From positions 17,249,512 to 17,313,511 of the forward strand of contig CM068313.1 of assembly GCA_034766995.1 (NCBI GenBank): a stretch of DNA of 64,000 nt. The letters run 5' to 3'. This DNA comes from Acanthacorydalis orientalis. Its lineage: Eukaryota > Arthropoda > Insecta > Megaloptera > Corydalidae. Each line of letters opens with the position of its first letter. Position 1 is the stretch's first letter. Position numbers and translations under genes: made by a program. The notes under the pieces were generated by a model. It was not told where the DNA came from. It ran no database searches and was given only the letters and a program-made list of their open reading frames with translations. Shown piece by piece: positions 1 through 11,359 of the stretch.

Positions 1-177
1 AACACAAGTTTAGATAACAAATTTTAACTTTTACAAAAAAATAATAGATTTGATCCTTTTCAAATGGTTGAAGTATCATAACTTTGAATAATCCATATAA
101 AGAATATAGGATAGAAATCTGCAAATAGATTTGTTGAGATAAAAAAATATTGTTAAGAAACGGAACGGATGTTATGG

Positions 178-236
<59 letters not shown>
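178..236. repeat. (TA)n microsatellite
   Basis: Nearly perfect TA array with one G interruption. It gives a spurious Ile-Tyr reading frame. Confidence 0.97.
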
Positions 237-239
<3 letters not shown>

Positions 240-310
240 GTATTTAGCCACAAAAAAACTAAAAGGTTGCAAAAAATAATCTGCTGTCATGTTTGTATAG
301 ACATACTAAC

Positions 311-505
311 ACACACATACACACATATATATATAAACAATTACGTTGCTATATATCTGATAATAATTATATTGACATAATGAATTATAAAAATATGTTT
401 AATATTTAATTCGGTTGCATTTACTAGTTTATAATTGAGAAGAGGGGTAAGTGCAGCGAGCGCGGGGTTCTATGAGCAAAGCGAGCAGGGGGTGAAGCCC
501 CCTAG
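311..505 (+). repeat. Dispersed repeat with G5/C5 hairpin end, copy 1
   Basis: It shares with 50172-50341 an ordered set of blocks: a short TA/CA tract, a TACGTTGC-like block, a block around ATTATA(A/T)TGACAT, TTCGGTT(A/G)CAT, TATAATTGA, then an AGCGAGCG-rich end. The end is AGGGGGTGAAGCCCCCT (487-503): arms GGGGG and CCCCC around TGAAG. This copy has an extra AGCGAGCGCGGGG segment before the hairpin. It is GC-rich against a very AT-rich background and is followed immediately by (TA)n. It encodes no protein and looks like a short non-autonomous mobile element of unknown class. Confidence 0.7.
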
Positions 506-530
506 TATATATATATATATATATATATAT
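505..530. repeat. (TA)n microsatellite
   Basis: Perfect TA array directly abutting the hairpin end of the preceding repeat. Confidence 0.97.
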
Positions 531-904
531 CCATAATTAATTGATTATAGCAGAAAACATCATATGAAATATGTAATTAATATAAAACTTAATAAAAAAG
601 ATGTTTCTTATAAAAGAACAACATTTAACATTTATTTTCATCCGAATATAGTTTTTATTTTCATAGTAGACTACAATGAATCAGTAAAAGAGTGTTCTGA
701 AACATACGGGAGCTCGTTACAAAAACAAATGTCCATTTTTGTATTAAAAACATTGAAAACCTTTTACTTTCTGAGCATTCCTCGTTTATATATATAAAGT
801 TGTAACTGTCTAAAACCGCAGCGCGTTTAACCACAGTCGAACAAAAAACCGAAACATTTTTTTCAAATATCAATCACAAAGGGAAAGTCTAAAAAAAATA
901 AAGT
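531..904. other. AT-rich spacer
   Basis: No gene, repeat or clear site seen. Frames of 70-77 codons on both strands have no recognisable similarity. Confidence 0.6.
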
Positions 905-1440
905 AACGAATGAAAAAGAGACACAGATACATAAGCGTGCACACATACAAACACTGGTTTAGTCGGACGAACAGCAATGGACAAAAACGTAAAATCGTCA
1001 AGAGGACAAGAGGTCAGCAGCTGGTGTTTTTGCGGTGTTGGCATCGCGACGATAAAACCATGACTCATCGCTGCTGGTTCCGCTGTCGTCGCCGCTTGCC
1101 TTTACCCCCCAGCATCAACTCCCAACGTCACCGCTGCCCACCAACGTCGTAAGGAGCAGAGCGTCGTGTCGGAGACGACATGATCAACGTCCAACCCGGC
1201 CAACAACCATTGTTATTGGCATGTTCGACCCACCGCGTGTACTAACATTATCTTGTAATGAAGGCCGTCGAAAGGTAGAATGATAAATGCGCAGCAATGA
1301 TTCTCTCGGTCACGGCGGGGCCACCGCGAACGTAGTTGGAGGATCAAAAGGCTGCGTTTTTCATGTCGAACGTCTCTATTCGATTCTGTTTGTCGAATAT
1401 GCGCTGATTTATCCACTGTTTTATTTCAATACAGTTTGTT
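905..1440. other. GC- and CpG-rich islet, possible promoter or non-coding exon
   Basis: The most GC-rich stretch in the window, densest at 1010-1210 and 1310-1360, with many CpGs. AACGTC recurs in the segment 1120-1190. CCATTGTTATTGG near 1206-1220 combines a Sox-like CCATTGTT with an inverted CCAAT box. GTAAGG near 1150 resembles a splice donor. Overlapping frames exist on both strands (80 aa at 910-1152 plus, 67 aa at 1213-1416 minus), both Arg-rich and without recognisable domains, as expected of chance frames in GC-rich DNA. A promoter, first exon or old transposon are all possible. Confidence 0.4.
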
Positions 1441-2024
1441 GTTTTTAATTTTTATTCTAAACGAGTATTGTTTGCGTATCATTTACGGAATCATTTATAA
1501 AATAAATAAATACACCTACATTCCATTTCTCCGATGGTTATTATTTAATTACCGTTGAATGTTTTACATTAACTTTTTAGTCATGATTTTTAACGTTTTT
1601 TTAAAAAAATATAATTAAATAAATTTTCACTCGAATATTGAATTTATGTAGGTAATTTTAATATTTTCAATTCAATGTTTCAGAGAATGTCAATATTTAT
1701 CATTGGGAATTTATAATTAAAAATGGAATATTATAAAAATACAAAAAGTATTAAATGTTTTTACAAAAACACTCATTAACTATTTGTTTACAAAATTAAA
1801 TATTTCTTAACGTACACGGAAAATAAGAATAAAAATAGTTACATTTTATAATTAAACAGTTTCCAATCTTTAATTATAAATAAGGCTCGGCTTGCTAATT
1901 TTAGAAAACTCTATCCGGCCAGAAGTGGCAAAAAGGTTATCCATACTTGCTTTAAACGTATAATTATTTAATGACGATGTAAAACAAGAAACAAAATATT
2001 CTAGAAGAACAGTTTTAGTTCGTG
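1441..2024. other. AT-rich spacer
   Basis: No feature seen apart from short A/T runs. Confidence 0.6.
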
Positions 2025-2250
2025 AAAATTTAACTAACTAGGTAGGAAAATAATTGAGGTTTTATTATATGAATTCTAGCCTTAATATTTTTTAATGAAA
2101 ATGCCACTTCATATTATTCATGTTAATATCATTTTAAAGTGCATTTTGGTAAAATCGAATTTGGTTTTATTATTTTGTTTCAAATTGGAATATTGAATTA
2201 AAGATAGAAAAGAAGCAAATAAGAACATTTTTTTGTAAAATTTAACTAAC
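2025..2250 (+). mobile_element. Mariner family A 5' fragment within a 14-bp direct repeat
   Basis: Positions 2039-2236 match the 5' end of the family A mariners found elsewhere here: the GGTAGGAAAATAATTG terminal sequence, GAATTCTAGCCTTAAT, the ATTCATGTTAATATCATTTT block, and the start of the transposase frame (GAAGCAAATAAGAACA). The rest of the element is absent. AAAATTTAACTAAC occurs exactly on both sides (2025-2038 and 2237-2250). Mariners duplicate only TA, so this 14-bp repeat implies another route of insertion or repair. No protein is encoded. Confidence 0.8.
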
Positions 2251-2566
2251 AAGTCTTGAATTATTATTTAGAAAGAAAATAATCAGAAGAATATATTTTA
2301 ATTCTTTATTAGTTCTCATTTCAACCCCGTTTTTAACAATTGTTTTTGAAATAATTATGAAATGGTCTTAAGAAATTAATTTTTGTTTCGACAATCTGAT
2401 TTGTTTCTTATTCCTTTGTATTTACCATAAAAAAAATAAACATAGACGATTATTTTATATTTGAATAAAATTTCTTTTCATTTATTTATTATATTAAGAC
2501 GATTAAATTACGAAGTTTTCATCAACAAACTTAGAATGTAATATTTTATACTCATATGTGTATATA
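2251..2566. other. AT-rich spacer
   Basis: No feature seen. Confidence 0.55.
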
Positions 2567-2916
2567 TTAGGTTGGTAGGAAAATATTAGCGGTTTTTGTT
2601 TTCTGAATTCTAACCTTAATTTTTTTCAATGAAAGTGTAATTTTATCCTGTTCATGTTAATATCATTTTAAAGTACATTTTTTGGTCTGCCTTTTCGTAA
2701 CATCAATTTTGGTTTTAGCATTAATTTTGCTTCAAATTGTACTATTGAACTAAAAACGAAAAAAAAGCAAAAGGAGACATTTTTTGTATAAGTTCAAAAC
2801 GGATAGTAAAGTAGCAGAAATTTCTTGTAAACTAGACGATGCTTTTCGTGTAGGTACTCTTCAGCGTACTGAGGACGAAAGCCTTGAAGATGAAGAAGAT
2901 CGTGGCAAAAAAAAAA
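2567..2916 (+). mobile_element. Mariner family A 5' fragment ending in poly(A)
   Basis: It begins with the family terminal sequence TTAGGTTGGTAGGAAAATA after a TATATA target, continues through the family leader, and reaches the transposase coding start near 2760. The first helix-turn-helix is recognisable (roughly F-KTDSKVAEISCKLDDAF). About 30 bases are missing before the segment equivalent to ESLEDEE (2879-2899). Similarity stops at 2906, directly before ten A residues (2907-2916). The initiator ATG is lost. No 3' inverted repeat is seen, so this is a truncated, dead copy. Confidence 0.8.
2760..2906 (+). pseudogene. Mariner transposase N-terminal remnant
   Basis: It encodes part of the first helix-turn-helix and the ESLEDEEDRG linker of a mariner-type transposase. 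It lacks a start codon, carries an internal deletion around 2855-2865, and ends before the second helix-turn-helix and the catalytic domain. Assignment is by comparison with the better preserved copies at 16.3 and 57.6 kb. Confidence 0.7.
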
Positions 2917-3203
2917 TAGAATAGATATACAACAAACATAATTTATAAATGTAACAAGAGAAATAAATTTGAAATGGAAATAGATTGGATAACTGACAAA
3001 AAGAGAAGATATTATATTGTTTGAAGAACTTATTAATTGAGAATCAAGAGTTTAAAAACAGACCTAAAATGTACCAATGAATATGGGTATAAATATAAAA
3101 ATAATGTATTATGAAATGTGCGAAAAATATATAAATTACATCTTTCAGAATGGGAAAAGTAACGATGTCATTTACTTAATAATAGATTATCAAATACTAA
3201 AGA

Positions 3204-3248
3204 ATATATATACATATATATATATATACCCACCCACTCACACACACA

Positions 3249-3286
<38 letters not shown>
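3204..3286. repeat. Compound (TA)n/(CA)n microsatellite
   Basis: TA tract, then a CCCACCCACTCACACACACA-like segment, then a second TA tract. Confidence 0.95.
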
Positions 3287-3289
<3 letters not shown>

Positions 3290-3479
3290 TTTATTTGAAC
3301 ACATTATATAAGATAATAATGTTAAGACAAGTTCACAATGTAAAAAAAATATATCTGTTATTCTTAAAAACTTCAGTTAGAAATCTCAACGTTTACTGCA
3401 TAAAACATGAAAGAAAATGAGAAACATTCTATGTACAGAGAACTTGATGTTATGAACAATTCCGAGATGCATAAGGAAA

Positions 3480-4060
3480 TTCACCCTCCGAGAAATTTTC
3501 TCGTTTTTTTTCTATATTGAATTGACGTGAAAGCTAAACGAAGTATTGCGAGCAAGAAGGCGAGCAACAGATGTTCAAATTTGTCTAGTGCAAAACGCGT
3601 TATGTGCCATTTCACGCGAAAGTGTGAGAAATTGACAAAACCTGCTACACAAAATTCGACACACACTTGCATATTGTATTATGTGCTATAGTAGGAGAGA
3701 CCCGAGCATCACGTGTATGCGTTCTCACCCATGTTTCGACGGAAAGCAGACATGTTACGCAGTTTCCGGCATCTTGTGGAAACTTTTGAAAGCACTAGAA
3801 TGCGGTTGAAATGCCACCGAGCTACGTTAGAATATTCTCACCACTTGTTCACAGATTTTGCGACAATATCATTGTGTTTGCGGTCATGTTTAAGTATTCC
3901 GTTTGTAATTTCACCATTAGGTGTATTGTTTCAGTTATAAATGACATCTCGTCAAAACAAAGAATGTTATTTGTTAAGTTCTATAAAATTAATATTCATT
4001 TTGACACGTTCCAAGAGCTATTTAACTTTCAGCTAATTTCTATTCTATTTGATTAAAACT
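3480..4060. other. Moderate-GC islet without identified gene
   Basis: Sequence complexity and GC are higher than the flanks, especially 3540-3660 and 3700-3900. Frames of 63-81 codons occur on both strands without domains I recognise. It could be an old repeat, a regulatory block or part of an untranslated exon. Beyond it lies a (TA)n array. Confidence 0.4.
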
Positions 4061-4091
4061 TGAAGCAATAGCAAAAAGCAATATAATTATC

Positions 4092-4094
<3 letters not shown>

Positions 4095-4153
<59 letters not shown>
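4095..4153. repeat. (TA)n microsatellite
   Basis: Long TA array with a single G interruption near 4138. Confidence 0.97.
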
Positions 4154-4238
4154 TTATATTAAAATTTCTAATGATAATATTAATTTCATTTTATTATTTT
4201 TAAAAATTAAAACCTAAATAATAAAAAAAGACAAGTTG

Positions 4239-4248
4239 TATATATATG

Positions 4249-4283
<35 letters not shown>
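4239..4283. repeat. (TA)n(TG)n compound microsatellite
   Basis: TA tract passing directly into about ten TG units. Confidence 0.95.
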
Positions 4284-4589
4284 TCGTTAAAAGCAATTTT
4301 GTGTGAATGTACGATCCAATAACACTAATACGAGTAATTTATCCAGGAAATTAATTTCTATTAATATTTATAACAAATCACAGTGCAAATAAACCATTAT
4401 ATTTGGTAGAATAGAATAAACATGCCACAAATCTCCCAATGTTACAAAATCTGACATTCCAAATTTATAATTGCATATTAATTTTTAATTAATACCAGAT
4501 TTGTATTCGATATAATCGGATTATTGAGGATTGTAAATCGAGTAGAGTATTTCAAAAGTAATGCTACACTAAAAAAATCGCATACTCAC

Positions 4590-5000
4590 TGAAATATTAA
4601 AAATTCACGTACAATGTTATACGTTTCAGAGGCGTTAAATTTATTTTGATTACAGCACGTTGTCATTAAACAATAATACTGTACACGAGACGAATTTCAT
4701 TTGAACGCGTTCTGTGAATATATGTGTATCTACGGATCGTTTGTTTTACAATTACGTGCAGAATAATACAATATTTCTTAACGGTAATGTATCCTTTTAC
4801 ACTTAGTGTGTTTCCATAAAGTTTAATTCAATTGGATTACTTCCGCACATTGTATGAATAATATCAGGCAGAGACCCATGACCCTCATTTATTTTAATTC
4901 GAATGTCAAAACGTTGACTCGCCAATTAGTAGTTACTTAAAATAAAACGACACACTAATTATTAAATATTTCATTAAACTTCAATCACTTAAATGCAAGT
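4590..5000. other. Non-repetitive block, possible conserved non-coding element
   Basis: Complex, non-repetitive DNA between simple repeats, densest at 4800-4960, with homeobox-type TAATTA cores (4960 region) and a CAGAGACCCATGACCC segment near 4870. No coding frame. A regulatory role is inference from composition only. Confidence 0.3.
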
Positions 5001-6293
5001 AAATAATTAACCTTCCAGTGTAATTATTGAAAAAAGTGTTATTGCTTCTATATATTTTTAGTTTGTATACAGTAAAATAAAAGACCAACAAATATTATTT
5101 TCTATCTTACTAAAAAATTACCATACTTCATAAAGTCAACAGTAAATAAAACACTTCTAAATTAAAACTGGTTATAATTATCGTTATAAAAGTTCTTAAT
5201 CTTAGTTTGTCATATTTGCGAAATTTCAAACATAAAAAATATACTCTTGAAAATTTTAGTATTCTAACAGTCTTCTTATTTCAATATTTCTTAAAAATTT
5301 ATAAAAAAATATATTCGAAAAATTGAAATTATTATCTTTGCTAATATTTATTATAAATTGCTTAATTTTTTAAAATCTAAATCTTCATTTTTGTAATAAA
5401 AAAGTTGGTAAACATTAAAATTCTGTATTAACTAAAATAAAATCATTTCACTAAATCAATATATATATATATATATATATTCTTTTAAAGTATTATAAAT
5501 GAATATTTTTGATAAATTTCTTATTCAAACAAATATTTTCTTTCCAAACAATTCCCTTGACATTAAGTATAAATTAAAAATATTTCATCGTTAATACATT
5601 CTCATTTTTCAACTTATCCATTATTAAACATCATTTTTGTTGTTATAACTCGATTTGTTGACATCGTAAACATTGCCAAAAAAAGCTTCAGAGATAATAA
5701 AATAAGAATAAAGAAATGTTTTTCTTTGAATAACATTGTATAATTAATTGAGAAACATATCTGAATATGAAAATCGTACCCATAATTCATTATAAAACAC
5801 CGCATATACTATTTCAATATTCATTCTGTTTTTTAATATGTTTATCTTTGTCCAACGAAGAATATAGACACAAGAATATTTTATTCGCCACATAAGATTG
5901 GTGTAACGTCCTGTGCTAGATATATAATTACAGTTTAATTAGATTTCTTTATTCTTCAAAAGAAACTCAATTAGTTAAATGAAGTTACAAAAAAGTTCCT
6001 TATGTTAGAATTTTCCAGACAAATCTTTTTTCACATCTTGAAATACAAAAGGTTTTTTTTAAAAAAAATCCAGTAATTAAATTATGAAAATATATTTCAC
6101 TCGTTTCATAAAATTAATCTCGACTACAGTTTTAATGATAGTTTTTTTAAAGTGTATTTTTGAAACGGTCAACTTTAGTAGTGCTGTACACATGAATATT
6201 TTTACATGTATTTTATTAATAAAATTATTTAAATACATTTATTAATTAAAGTTTATGAGACACGTTTTCTCTTAATATATATATATAAAATTT
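5001..6293. other. AT-rich desert
   Basis: Very AT-rich DNA with a short TA array near 5460-5480 and a perfect 20-bp A/T palindrome just beyond 6280 (6281-6300). No gene seen. Confidence 0.6.
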
Positions 6294-6301
6294 TATATAT
6301 G

Positions 6302-6334
<33 letters not shown>

Positions 6335-6350
6335 ATGTGTATGTGTGTGT
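6294..6350. repeat. (TA)n(TG)n compound microsatellite
   Basis: TA array followed by TG units with TA interruptions. Confidence 0.95.
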
Positions 6351-6926
6351 AAAATAGCTTCAAGCATTTGTACTGAAAAAAGTAATTATCTCAAATATAA
6401 TGAATTTTCCGATGTTAATAACTTATAAAAAAATTCCAATAAAATATTTAAAAAAATATTTGTGGAAATAAACGTATGACATAAAAACCTTTATTAAAAA
6501 GAAACTGATTTTTTTTATTTAATTATATTTTTTGATATATTTAACAAAATTTACATATATATATACAGTATATATATAGATATAGTGTATATATATATAA
6601 CGATAAAAAGCTTTTGTCTAAAATAAATAGCAATACACTACGTTATGATTGAATAAATTTAGGAAATTAATTTCTCATCAAGAGGGTATGTCAAATATTT
6701 TATATATATATTCAATAAAATTACACTTCACAAAATTGTTTCAACATAAATGTCAACTTATATTTGTAATATGTTATTTGTGTACAAAAAAAAAACTTTT
6801 TTATATTAAAAAACTTTCAAAGTCAACAAAACCGAACAAACAAAAAGTGATGTCGATTCAACATATACTGAAAATATGTGGTCGGTATTTCATATAATTT
6901 TATAGGGTGTTATATGTGACAGAAAA

Positions 6927-6966
<40 letters not shown>

Positions 6967-7062
6967 CATAAAATATAATTAATTAAGGAGTTCATATCAT
7001 AATTATTGAAACATGTATGAATTATTATTTATTTTATTTTATATTTTAAATTTACTTATAGT

Positions 7063-7064
<2 letters not shown>
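6351..7064. other. AT-rich desert with short TA arrays
   Basis: TA arrays near 6540-6600 and at 6932-6961. The 82-codon frame at 6649-6897 has AT-driven composition and no similarity I recognise. Confidence 0.6.

Positions 7065-7096
<32 letters not shown>
7065..7096. repeat. (TA)n microsatellite
   Basis: Perfect TA array. Confidence 0.96.
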
Positions 7097-7102
<6 letters not shown>

Positions 7103-7799
7103 AAAGTCAATTTTATTTAATTATATATTACTTTGACTCATTTTTATTTATTTTTATTACTCGAATGGATTAAAATACTCTTCACAATCAAATGAAAAAT
7201 GCTCATTAATGTAATTAATTTTTTACTCCATCGTAAACCTATAATATATTTATCAAACATTTTCAATAATTGATAATTAAAAATTTTAATAATTAGTTAT
7301 CAGCATTTGCATAGAGATGCTTTCATCCTCGCTAATATAAAAAAAATATGTATTTTTACAAAGTATGACGACACTACCTTAGAAAGAACCTAATAAAAAA
7401 TAATCACTTATTAAAATTATTACATTTTATTTTATTTTTTCTTGAAACAATTCATTTTTTTCAGTTCAAAACGATACCAAATCAAAAATTACTTCGTAAT
7501 CGTAAACTTGATATATTTTTTACATAAAAAATATTTTTAACGAATAATAGTATATATTTATTTATGAAACTGTAAGTTCCAATTAAAATCGTACAATATA
7601 ATAATTAATATAATATAAATGTTACTTACTATTCATTCAATGGAGAGATCTGTAAAAGAAAAGATAAATATTAATAAAAAATATACATTGTTTACAAAAA
7701 TACTCCTTTACTAAATTATAGTTAAGTACTAATACAAAAGTTAACATGGAAAACAAAATTCATTATAAAATTTAAATGTATTTAGACATGATTGTAAAA
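7097..7799. other. AT-rich desert
   Basis: No feature seen. Confidence 0.6.
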
Positions 7800-7816
7800 C
7801 ACACACACACATACAT

Positions 7817-7855
<39 letters not shown>
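7800..7855. repeat. (CA)n(CATA)n(TA)n compound microsatellite
   Basis: CA units, then CATA units, then TA units in order. Confidence 0.96.
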
Positions 7856-7856
<1 letters not shown>

Positions 7857-7919
7857 CTATTCCAAATTATCGAAGTTTGTAATTAATGACTAAATTTAAA
7901 TTTTAAGAAAACACGAACT

Positions 7920-8200
7920 AGCGAAAATTCTAACACGTTGAAAAAATGTTGGATAGAGTTTTAAACTAAAAACCTTGACCAAGTTAAAGCATGTGCGTGC
8001 CCGATGAACCACTTGAAAAAGAAAGGTCTCTCTTACAAACTACATTTTGCCCGAACGGGTTTCCACCGACAACTGTTGTATTCAGAAAGTGTTTTATAAT
8101 TCTGTATAGCAACTGTTTATTTATACGTTCCCATCTTATCGTTTCTTCTTATCTCAGATACAACATTCATATATCTAAATGTTTGTGACATTTTAATTTG
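7920..8200. other. Moderate-GC islet, unassigned
   Basis: Higher-complexity DNA at about 7980-8100. It has a 65-codon plus frame (7991-8188) with a slightly coding-like first half but no upstream splice or promoter support. I do not recognise the peptide. Confidence 0.3.
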
Positions 8201-8245
8201 TACAATTTGTTAACAAAATCTAACAAACAAAAAACACTCAAACTT

Positions 8246-8246
<1 letters not shown>

Positions 8247-8288
<42 letters not shown>
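8247..8288. repeat. (TA)n microsatellite
   Basis: Perfect TA array. Confidence 0.97.
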
Positions 8289-8289
<1 letters not shown>

Positions 8290-8910
8290 AATTGTTATCA
8301 ATGTCTTTATTTTTGGTTACATTCTAATTCAATAACTTGAAAAATACAATGAGAATGTACAAAGTATTAATGTATTAAATTTGGAGTTATGAAGAGATTG
8401 AAATCTTTTAAAAGGGCTCCCTATATGAAATTGTAGTTTGTAGTCACTGAAAAGATTTTTAGAGAAATTTCACAAAATTAAAATAAATGTTACAAGACTC
8501 AAAGATTATGTAGGCGTATAGAACTCCAGAAAGCTATAAATAGAATAGGGTAACCAATGTTGTGTTGATATTCGTAACCAAAAATTCATCAAGAACACTT
8601 CTTAGAAAGAGAAATTCTTTCAAAAAAAAATGGTTCGAAAATACAAATTATTTTAAGTATGATTTACCAATACTTTTTCACATTTTAGTATATATCTGCT
8701 TAGTCCTGGACAATTCTGGTTAGCTTCAATCTTATTGGTTCTTATCAATACTAATCAAGATTTATCTAGCAAGATAAAGTCAGTTTTGGACAAATTTCTT
8801 TCGAACATTTACTCTTCCAAAAATTTACTCTATAAATAGTTAAATATTTAAAATATTTTCATTTCTATTTTAATAGAAACTTAAGTCTTATTACACATTT
8901 CTATTTATAT
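8289..8910. other. AT-rich spacer
   Basis: Non-repetitive, no gene recognised. A CTATAAATAG TATA-like string lies near 8534-8545 without other promoter support. Confidence 0.5.
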
Positions 8911-8966
8911 AAGTATATATATATATATATGTGTGTGTGTGTATATACGTATATGTATGTATGTAT
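8911..8966. repeat. (TA)n(TG)n compound microsatellite
   Basis: TA tract, TG tract, then TATG/TATA units. Confidence 0.95.
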
Positions 8967-10404
8967 TCATTTTTACTATGAAGTGTATGATAAAAGAGGA
9001 ACACAATAGAACAATATATCTGTTTTTCATTATTTAATGGATATCATACTGAAATATTCTTTGAATTCAAAATTACTTCTACAGTTGATCCACTCTTAAT
9101 ATTATTCAACGCGACAAGCACTCTCATTTCTTTATTATCATTGCATTGTCATATCACTACATCACGTCCACGCTTTTAATCCTTTATAATTTAAATTAAA
9201 TTACAAAAAAAGACATGAAAAACTGTAAATAGTTATTTATTTTACTTTCAAAACTCAATGAAATTGTATTCTTTTCAAATGTTTTATTAAAATTTTGCAT
9301 AAATTATATAAAAGTGTCAAGTAATTTGTTTTAATATTTGTGTGAACGCAGATAATTTATTTCCGATTCAAATAAAAAGATTTTTTTATCATTTTTGATC
9401 TTTATGAAATAATTGTCATAGCTAAAACGATTTTGTTAACATAATAGTATTTTCAATTTTAATATTTATAAAATATCATAGAAGAATGTTATAATTAAAA
9501 TTTAAAAAATTAAAATTAATTAGTATATATTAAAATTAAATAAATTAGAATGATTCGTTTCAAAATAATAAAAATCTTTTTAAATGGAAAATAAAATAAA
9601 ACAATGACAAACAGTATTTTAATATTTAAAAAAATATATATAAAAAATTAAAATAAAAAATAAATTTAATTAAATTTTTTTTTCTTTGAATATAATTAAT
9701 TCAATTGAAAATCATAGTCCTGAATATGATATTATATAAAAAAATAACATTTATTATTTATACTCAAGAAACCTGTAGAAAATATAATGTGAACAATAAA
9801 ATATCATAAATATTTTAATAACAGCAAATGTATTTTTAAAAAATTAATTCATTTTCATACAAAACCATAAGTTATCAAAAATGTTCAGACTATTTTTAAA
9901 CGTCTTATTAATGTCATTGACTAGAATCAAACGCTTATTTTAACATATTTGGAATATTTTGTCTCATATAAATTCACAGCAGAAATATCTTCTAATAAAT
10001 ATTACTTCATGAACAACAAATCACAACGATTAAAACTCATAAATCGTATTTAATTAAACGATGCGACTCAAAATGCACGAATAAGTTTCGTTTAAATTCT
10101 AGTGGCTATATAATTTATTAAATTTAGCACAACATGTTTTTATATATCATTTATTATAAAATAACTGCGTTACATTAATTTATTACTGAATATAAATTTG
10201 ATTAACTCATAGATGAAAATATTATTAGAAATATATATTAAAACTTACTGGAGACATCTTTCGTTTTAAATTTCTTTCATAAAATAAGAATAAAATTCGA
10301 AATTTGCGCACATAATTGAAAAATGTGTAAAAACCTGTGTGTATATTTTGATGAAATTTCTGTATTTTTTTTCTAACTGGAGCATTAAGGCGATAAATTA
10401 ACTG
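8967..10404. other. AT-rich desert
   Basis: Apart from A/T runs and a slightly more complex patch at 9080-9180, nothing is seen. Confidence 0.6.
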
Positions 10405-10640
10405 AACTATTATTTTGTTGGGGCCAACGCCTCCCCGTTAAAACGTCAACGATTAAAAGAAATACCAAATAGGTCATATATTCGTCGGTGTTTTCGGGGT
10501 TGTGCGGTATACAGGGATGTCAAGGAGGTCGGGTCGTTGAGTTGCTTACGTCCACCCAGAATGATACATTACGAGAGATTGTGCACACTGCCGCCATGTT
10601 GACTCATGACTGATGAGGCACAATGTTATATGTTAGTTAA
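10405..10640. promoter_or_regulatory. CpG-containing islet with YY1-like and AP-1 motifs
   Basis: A sharply bounded GC-rich patch. It contains the palindrome GTTGGGGCCAAC (10427-10438), several CpGs, GCCGCCATGTT (about 10590-10600; its reverse complement resembles the YY1 site common in core promoters) and a perfect AP-1 site TGACTCA (10600-10606). No reading frame of note. A promoter or enhancer is plausible but rests on motifs alone. Confidence 0.35.
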
Positions 10641-11309
10641 TTCTGGTAAAATACCGAATGATAAAATACATCGCATCAAAATAATAAACAGTCTTAGTTA
10701 AGGAGGTTTAATCTCGGTATATGATACCAGAATAAGAAGAAAAGTTAAAATATTTATCATATTTAAATTTTGAAAAGTTTACTTAGATTTATTTATATCT
10801 GAAAGATTTATCAACGTCTATACTAAAAATAATTAAAATTTCTTCCAAATTGTATAAATAACATCTTCAGTTTATTAATATTCATATATAGAATACACTA
10901 GGGAAAAATGATTTTCATAAACATTTTTAAAAATAGATCTAACTTCTAATTCATTTTTGTTTATGAAAAACCTAAGCACTTTTCTAAAAAAAAATAACAA
11001 AATAATTAAAGAAATAATGAAAACTGTATATTTATATAACAAAGTAATGAAACAATATTAAACTATATTTGTTTTTTATATAATTTTAAGTAATAAAAGA
11101 CACTTTTTCTATAAAAATACATGTTTATATAAAATTTATTTACAGAAAAGTGCAATTTTATATGTCATGAAAATCTTTTCACTATATAAAAATATTCTAT
11201 AAGTTCAAATACCTTGCAAGATAAAAACAAATTCCATCGAATAAAAATACAACATATCATTAATATAACATAACATAACTTTTATTTACAATCGATAAAT
11301 TTGTAAGTC

Positions 11310-11311
<2 letters not shown>

Positions 11312-11356
<45 letters not shown>
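11312..11356. repeat. (TA)n microsatellite
   Basis: Perfect TA array. Confidence 0.97.

Positions 11357-11359
<3 letters not shown>

Noticed and set aside
150..380. Reading frames rich in Ile-Tyr repeats here and at many other sites
   Set aside because: They are translations of (TA)n arrays, not proteins.
311..505. Helitron 3' end
   Set aside because: CTAG after the hairpin fits, but copy 2 ends CTAT and the hairpin is too close to the end; left unclassified.
8620..8680. Frame starting MVRKYK, resembling the start of pogo/jerky-type DNA-binding proteins
   Set aside because: Only six residues resemble the family and the frame ends at once.
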